The notes beneath the pieces were generated by a model that searched no databases, was not told the DNA's origin, and saw only the letters and a list, made by a program, of their open reading frames with translations. A stretch of DNA of 64,000 bases from Vitis vinifera (lineage: Eukaryota; Streptophyta; Magnoliopsida; Vitales; Vitaceae). Both the position numbers and the translations under genes were made by a program. Within the stretch, counting starts at the first letter, position 1, and each line of letters opens with the position of its first letter. The DNA lies in NCBI RefSeq assembly GCF_030704535.1, contig NC_081811.1, forward strand, positions 7,234,001 to 7,298,000, read 5' to 3'. Below, one piece after another: positions 59,401 to 64,000 of this stretch.

Positions 59401-60513
59401 TTACGTCGTTCTCTATATGGCTTGAAACAATCTCCTCGAGCATGGTTTAGCCGTTTTAGTTCTGTTGTTCAAGAGTTTGGCATGCTTCGCAGTACAGCAG
59501 ACCATTCAGTTTTTTATCATCATAACTCCTTGGGGCAGTGTATTTATCTGGTTGTTTATGTGGACGACATCGTCATTACAGGCAGTGATCAGGATGGTAT
59601 TCAGAAACTAAAGCAACATCTTTTTACCCACTTTCAGACCAAAGACTTGGGGAAACTCAAGTATTTCTTGGGAATTGAGATAGCTCAATCCAGTTCTGGT
59701 GTGGTCCTTTCCCAAAGGAAGTATGCTTTAGACATCCTGGAAGAAACCGGTATGTTAGACTGTAAACCGGTAGACACACCTATGGATCCGAATGTCAAAC
59801 TTGTACCAGGACAGGGGGAGCCTTTAGGAGACCCCGGGAGATATCGACGGCTCGTAGGTAAATTGAACTATCTCACCATTACTCGTCCAGACATTTCTTT
59901 TCCTGTGAGTGTTGTTAGTCAATTCCTACAGTCACCATGTGATAGCCATTGGGATGCCGTAATCCGTATTCTTCGATATATCAAAAGTACACCAGGCCAA
60001 GGTGTATTGTACCAGAATAGAGGTCATACTCAAGTTGTTGGTTACACAGATGCAGATTGGGCCAGCTCACCCACAGATAGACGTTCCACTTCAGGGTACT
60101 GTGTTTTTATTGGAGGTAATCTAATATCTTGGAAGAGTAAGAAACAAGATGTAGTGGCCAGATCTAGCGCTGAAGCCGAGTATCGAGCTATGGCTTTGGC
60201 AACATGTGAACTCATATGGTTGAGACATCTTCTTCAGGAGTTGAGATTTGGAAAGGATGAACAGATGAAACTCATCTGTGATAACCAGGCCGCATTACAT
60301 ATTGCATCCAATCCCGTCTTTCATGAAAGGACCAAGCATATTGAAGTTGACTGTCATTTTATTAGAGAGAAGATCGCATCAGGATGTATTGCTACAAGTT
60401 TTGTCAATTCAAATGATCAACTAGCAGACATCTTCACTAAATCTCTCAGAGGTCCTAGGATTAAATATATTTGTAACAAGCTTGGTGCATATGACGTATA
60501 TGCTCCAGCTTGA
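56473..60513 (+). CDS. Copia gag-pol polyprotein
   Basis: 1346 residues from the ATG at 56473 (a GTG two codons earlier is not a likely start) to TGA. In order: gag with UBN2-like domain (about 15-200); CCHC zinc knuckle CTYCNKLGHTRDRC (from residue 240); aspartic protease LDSGASDH (about 313); integrase zinc-binding HNRLGHPS..CESCQLGKH (about 440-475) and DDE core in HTDVWG, LRSDNAREY and QNGVAERKN (about 496-600). Reverse transcriptase follows with LYQLDIKNAFLHGDL and YVDDIVITG (Asp pair near 1030), then RNase H with GYTDADWA, SSAEAEYRAM and TKHIEVDCHF (about 1190-1295). The PR-IN-RT-RH order defines Copia. No stops or frameshifts occur. Confidence 0.96.
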   Translation: MTTKNQIFTSVISGSPMITSEKLVGSENYLSWSASVELWFMGQGYEDHLVTQEADIPEVDRVQWRKIDAQLCSVLWQSVDPRILLHLQAYKTCFKFWTQAKGLYTNDIQRLYKVASAIVHLSQQDLDLSTYIGQIASLKEQFLTVMPLTPDVGAQQTQLDKFFMVLTLIGLRPDLEPIRDQILGSLSVPSLDDVFARLLRISSTQTLPSDSASDSSVLVSQTTSRGGRSGTRGRGQRPHCTYCNKLGHTRDRCYQLHGRPPRTAHMAQSSDSPLPQPPSSSASQTSQASIASVAQPGNASACLTHTSSLGPWILDSGASDHLSGNKDLFSSITTTSDLPTVTLANGSQTVAKGIGLALPLPSLPLTSVLYTPECPFNLISISKITRTLNCSITFSDKFVTLQDRSTGKTIGIGRESQGLYHLTSDSSPAVCISTDAPLLIHNRLGHPSLSKFQKMVPRFSTLSSLPCESCQLGKHTRVSFPKRLNNRAKSPFELVHTDVWGPCRTASTLGFQYFVTFIDDYSRCTWLFLMKNRAELFSIFQKFYTEIQTQFNISIRVLRSDNAREYFSAQFTSFMSHHGILHQSSCAHTPQQNGVAERKNLHLVETARTLLLHSHVPFRFWGDAVLTACYLINRMPSSVLHDQIPHSLLFPDQPLYFLPPRVFGCTCFVHILTPGQDKLSAKAMKCLFLGYSRLQKGYRCYSLETHRYFISADVTFFEDSPFFSTTSESLPVSEVLPIPIVSPPDAMPPRPLQVYHRRPRVVAPLPFPEAPADSLPIPSTSPAPALPSPNDLPIAVRKGTRSTRNPHPIYNFLSYHRLSSPYSAFVSAISSVSLPKSTHEALSHPGWRQAMVDEMAALHSNGTWDLVVLPSGKSTVGCRWVYAVKVGPDGQVDRLKARLVAKGYTQVYGSDYGDTFSPVAKIASVRLLLSMAAMCSWPLYQLDIKNAFLHGDLAEEVYMEQPPGFVAQGESGLVCRLRRSLYGLKQSPRAWFSRFSSVVQEFGMLRSTADHSVFYHHNSLGQCIYLVVYVDDIVITGSDQDGIQKLKQHLFTHFQTKDLGKLKYFLGIEIAQSSSGVVLSQRKYALDILEETGMLDCKPVDTPMDPNVKLVPGQGEPLGDPGRYRRLVGKLNYLTITRPDISFPVSVVSQFLQSPCDSHWDAVIRILRYIKSTPGQGVLYQNRGHTQVVGYTDADWASSPTDRRSTSGYCVFIGGNLISWKSKKQDVVARSSAEAEYRAMALATCELIWLRHLLQELRFGKDEQMKLICDNQAALHIASNPVFHERTKHIEVDCHFIREKIASGCIATSFVNSNDQLADIFTKSLRGPRIKYICNKLGAYDVYAPA

Positions 60514-60520
60514 GGGGGAG

Positions 60521-60682
60521 TGTTGAATATAATGTATTTATAGTATATTATCTTTCCTTGTTAATATAGGTCACATGTATGGTAGTTAGGACTCCTAGCC
60601 TTGTATATATATATCTCTCAATTGTAAGTAGACATTACATGAATGAGAATTAAGGTTTTTCTTCTTTCTCTCTCTCTCAACA
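60521..60682 (+). repeat. 3' LTR of the Copia element
   Basis: Identical by eye to the 5' LTR over all 162 bp; begins 7 bp after the polyprotein stop, immediately after the polypurine tract. Confidence 0.95.
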
Positions 60683-60687
60683 GGCAT

Positions 60688-62514
60688 AAAAGGAATATTG
60701 TAGACCCTCGTTTTGGTCTATAAGTCTTTAGGATATTTGAGGGCTTATTTTCACCACTTTGAGGAGCTTTTGGCAGCTGGTATGAGAGGGTGGCATGAGA
60801 GGAGTGATCTTAGAGGTAAGAAATCAGGGATTGACACGTTGCATGGGGATATTCTGGCAGTAGTGAGGCACGTATTTTTTCTGTTAGAGGAGGTAGGTGC
60901 TGATTGGTGCAGAGGAACCTTTGGCAGGAGGTGGTGCTTTTTAGAGGGCTGCCTGGAGATATTGTGAGGGAGGGATCTTTTAGCTTTGACAGGAGGTCAA
61001 GACAGAGGTGAGAGGAGAGAAAAGCTGAGAGAAGGAGAGATTTCTGGAGAAGCAAGCGGTTAGGGATTTTTGAGAGGGGAGACAAGTTTTTTTAGGAGTG
61101 GAGAAGGGAATGCTTGGGTGAGGACTTTTCCGGGAGAGTACCTTTTCTGTGAAGGAGTTTTTTTTTTTGGGCTGTAAGGAGGTCTTTCAAGCTGAAGGGA
61201 GAGAGGAGGTGATCCCATTGTCGGTTCTGTTCAGGTCTGGTTTTAGCTTTATCCCTTCGACTCTGTTTTGCTTTCCTGATGAGATGCCTACTCGTGCTTT
61301 TATTTCTATTTAAAATGTGTTTTAGTTTCCTTCACCTGCGTAAGCATGTTGATCAGAGTATGAAACAGGGTTTGGTTCAAGGTTTTTTTTTTATTTCATT
61401 TTCTTTTCTCTATCTATGCTCTGTTTTTGTTTCTTTCACTCTGTGTTTTGTTTTTTTCTTTGGTACCCACCTCTCTCAAAAGTGTTGGATTATGCACATC
61501 TTTCTGGTTTGGTCTTGGTTTAAACATCAATAGATGCCTCCTAGGGTCTTCATCATGTTTCTGTTTCCTCTTGGGCACACTGGTCACAAGCGAAACATCA
61601 ATATGACCATCATCACAGACCTCTAGAGGTTTCAATGAAAATAGCTTGCATCCTCAAGGTTTCACATAGCTCGCAATTCATGGGGTCGAATCAAGGCTTA
61701 AAGGAGAGATCATCTGTTCATTTCTGGGATTAGAAGAGTATCAATGTGGCTGAAGCTCCTGTGGATGTGTCGGCTCTAAGGAATATTCCTATGTTTGAGA
61801 TGGTCATTCAGAGTGAATGGGTATTGCATGCCAAGCTGGAAAGGATATGATGATTGCTGCAAGGGGAGAATAAATTGTGGGGAGAATTGGTTTGATAGAA
61901 ATAGAAGTGCGACAATTTCTGAACAGAAATCTTGAAACATCTCGGAGAAACTAGACTGATTCAGTTGGGAATCTTGTCTAAAAAGTGGGCTCATACCTAC
62001 ATCCTTCAATCAGTATTTGCTTGGAGATAAGTTTGGAAGTAGCTTCTGTGATGCAAGCTCGAGTCTCCATGCCTTAAAGAAGAGAAGGAAGTGCAAGAAT
62101 AATTACAGTTCCTTGAAAAATGATCATACAGATTATGGTCATTAAGGGTGTACTGTATCATTGCAATGTGACCTCTAGATAATGATTCACTTCAAGAGCC
62201 TCCAACTAATGGCAGTATGAAGCTAGACTTGGAAACCCAACTTGGTTCAGATGCAAAAGGGTCATAAATAAATGATTGAAAACCAATATTCATGAAATGA
62301 AATCAGACAGTGGAGTTGTAGATGAGGTTCAAGAATCTGGAGGTAGGTCTGGGACTATATGGAAACGGATATAAAAGTTGAGTCTTCAAAAGAAAGGTGA
62401 ATGAAATAAATATTCCGGTATCAGGATTGGTACATGGTGCAAAGTAACCTACAGATATGCAGAGAAAGTTTTCAGCTAAGTCTCAAGCCCTTGTTTGCCC
62501 GTGAATTCACACGC
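60688..62514. other. Unassigned region right of the Copia element
   Basis: G-rich on the + strand to about 61250, then T-rich, then mixed. Small open frames (for example 60713-60967 and 61279-61533) have no family features. Neither PSAT exons nor a recognised transposon protein was found. Confidence 0.4.
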
Positions 62515-63440
62515 GTGTGGATATACTACCCTACTCACCACTTTTAACTCCTTACCATACTCCTCGCCTCTCACCACCCATACTTGATGATACCCATTGG
62601 CAGCCATACTTCATGATCATCCAACCCTGTATGCCATGTGTCCATCACACCATTTCTTACCCATTATTCCCATACCCACTTCCCTCTCTTTATACCCACT
62701 TCCAACAGCTCGTTTCACCACTGTATGCCTATATCATATCCATTGCACATTCCATTTTTGCTACCATACCCTACCTCTCCGCCTTTGTATACCCATATAC
62801 GGCCTCACTAACGTCCTTCATACTTGTCTCTTGCTTCATGCTCACAAACTCCCGCACTGTTTGCTCCCATGATCACCATACCTATTTCGATGCCCACTGT
62901 ACCCAATCCTATGCATGCACCCATGCTCCTTCACACCCCGCCATATCCGTGTCTATGCCCGACGCGTTTATCGAGCACATTCCCTTCTCTATATCCCACT
63001 GCCCGTCCACCAGTTCATGTCCTTCATTCTATTACACCCATCACAAGGCCCATTTTCCTACCCTATAGTCCTTCATACCCATATTTCCCCACCACATACT
63101 TCTCAAGAGAAGTTCATTGAAGTTTCAGCTGCTGGTGCATCCACGTCCGTCTCACCATACATGGAAAATCATATCCACGTCAACTCATACCCACGGCTGT
63201 AACTCATTCCACATCACCCATCCCATGCCAACACCTCATTGACCATCTTTCAAACCCATCCCATGACTACATCACCACCTTCCTACGTTCACTTACCCAT
63301 TTCCTCTCATCGTTTGATCACCCCGCACCTAAGGTTCCACGTAAATATCCATTATCAACCCTTCATTCTCTCAAACTCTCCATTTCAAGAAGTTCTAGCT
63401 CCTTCAACTCCCTAGCTATGTACCGTGTTGCCACCAGCTT
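62515..63440. other. Strongly pyrimidine-rich tract open in several frames
   Basis: The + strand is poor in G and rich in CATACCC/CCCAC-like words. Several + frames stay open (62517-63068, 62597-62872, 62824-63120, 62915-63202) simply because stop codons need A/G-rich context. The encoded sequences are biased in Pro, His, Ser, Thr and Tyr, without domains. It may be part of a retroelement, but I cannot identify it. Confidence 0.5.
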
Positions 63441-63519
63441 CATTTCTAAGATTCGGATCGCTAAGAACAACAACCATCAGATCAGTAGTAGGCTGAACTG
63501 GAAGCAGAAAACGCAAATG

Positions 63520-63765
63520 CAAATGCAAATTCTCCTCAGAAAGTGACTGTCATTGAGGAAACAATCTGGGTTGAGGATGATGAATTTTGTGAGGAAGAAT
63601 ATTCATGCGGTTTACAGTTTTGCTTCAGTTGCTTATCAAAGACACACTCACCTTGCTTCTGTTTGATATGGGAGTTTTGAACCAAGAAGTACCGAAATGA
63701 ATAAAAAACAGTCAATTGGATCACAGTTCATATGAAGCCTTGTCCAAAGTGTCACAGACCTGTGC
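63520..63765 (+). pseudogene. ARIADNE-like RBR E3 ubiquitin ligase fragment
   Basis: From about 63540 the + strand reads VTVIEETIWVEDDEFCEEEY, SCGLQFCFSCLSKTHSPCFC, LIWEF, stop, TKKYRNE, stop, KTVNWITVH, MKPCPKCHRPV. Plant ARI proteins have this order at the IBR/RING2 junction: CG.xFCxxCL..HSPCxCxxW, then ETVNWITVHTKPCPKCxKPVEKNGGCN. Two in-frame stops and loss of similarity right after CHRPV (63765) show a broken fragment, or an exon whose donor lies near there. RING1 and the catalytic RING2 Cys are not found. Confidence 0.65.
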
Positions 63766-64000
63766 CGTAGGTGGAACTAGAACCAGTGAGGGCACAATAC
63801 TAAATACATCTCTGGGCCCCATTCCTACCAGGCCACGCATGGACACCTTCAGTATGGGCCACCGTTCAGCCACATGTCCCCTTCCCTCTGTTTCATCCTT
63901 GTTATTTTTTTATAAATAATCTCATACTCCTATTTCTTACATCTTTTTTTCAAATTCAAGCTTTTAAATAGTTTTCCAATCTCTATACCCTTTAAATAAT

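Larger units (their letters stand above)
55690..60682 (+). mobile_element. Intact Ty1/Copia LTR retrotransposon
   Basis: Two identical 162-bp LTRs (55690-55851 and 60521-60682, TGTTG..CAACA) are flanked by the 5-bp target duplication GGCAT (55685-55689 and 60683-60687). A perfect primer site TGGTATCAGAGC starts at 55852 and a polypurine tract GAGGGGGAG ends at 60520. One uninterrupted polyprotein frame fills the interior. Having no visible LTR difference, this is a very recent insertion, and all parts needed for mobility appear present. Confidence 0.97.

Noticed and set aside
62517-63068. 183-residue protein gene
   Set aside because: Low-complexity composition, several frames equally open, no domain.

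Overview
The window looks like nuclear DNA of a woody eudicot, most likely grapevine (Vitis). This is an inference from AT-rich intergenic DNA, GT-AG introns, the families of LINE, Copia, SINE and MITE present, and a tandem array of intronless mTERF genes. No database search was possible. It has three host-gene blocks embedded in dense transposon debris.

Block 1 (1-26000, + strand) is a tandem array of five intronless mTERF-family genes: one cut by the left window edge (3-1106) and four complete (5570-6742, 9332-10501, 18650-19855, 23269-24438), plus a decayed mTERF fragment (about 2462-2655). Genes 1 and 2 form one close subgroup and genes 3 to 5 another. Genes 3 and 5 share about 2.9 kb of flanking plus coding DNA, so the array grew by segmental duplication. 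The spacers hold a SINE, MITEs, a local tandem duplication, LINE scraps, a Gypsy-like LTR carrying an array of short palindromes, two Copia LTR remnants and an antisense Copia gag remnant.

Block 2 (27457-29933, + strand) is a complete five-exon Rho GDP-dissociation inhibitor gene. Just downstream lies an internally deleted Copia element on the minus strand (about 30385-32538).

Block 3 (53025 down to 34031, - strand) is most of a phospholipid:sterol acyltransferase gene (PSAT1-like, LCAT family). Twelve exons can be placed with matching phases, and the Ser-Asp-His triad is present. The exons for the N-terminal part (roughly 160-200 residues) are not found up to 64000. The introns hold a PIF/Harbinger-type MITE, several 5'-truncated LINEs (one with an 18-bp and one with a 12-bp target duplication, one with a target-site deletion), an RTE-like remnant and a small tRNA-Met-primed element.

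The right part contains an apparently intact Ty1/Copia retrotransposon (55690-60682) with identical 162-bp LTRs, 5-bp target duplications and one 1346-residue polyprotein ORF, so it is a very recent insertion. Beyond it lie a strand-biased pyrimidine-rich tract and a fragment of an ARIADNE-type RBR ubiquitin ligase pseudogene (about 63520-63765).

No new multi-gene system was seen. The least explained signals are the four-fold 7-6-7 palindrome array in the LTR at 13634-13804, the expansion and 3'-end remodelling of the mTERF array, and the transposon-swollen PSAT gene.
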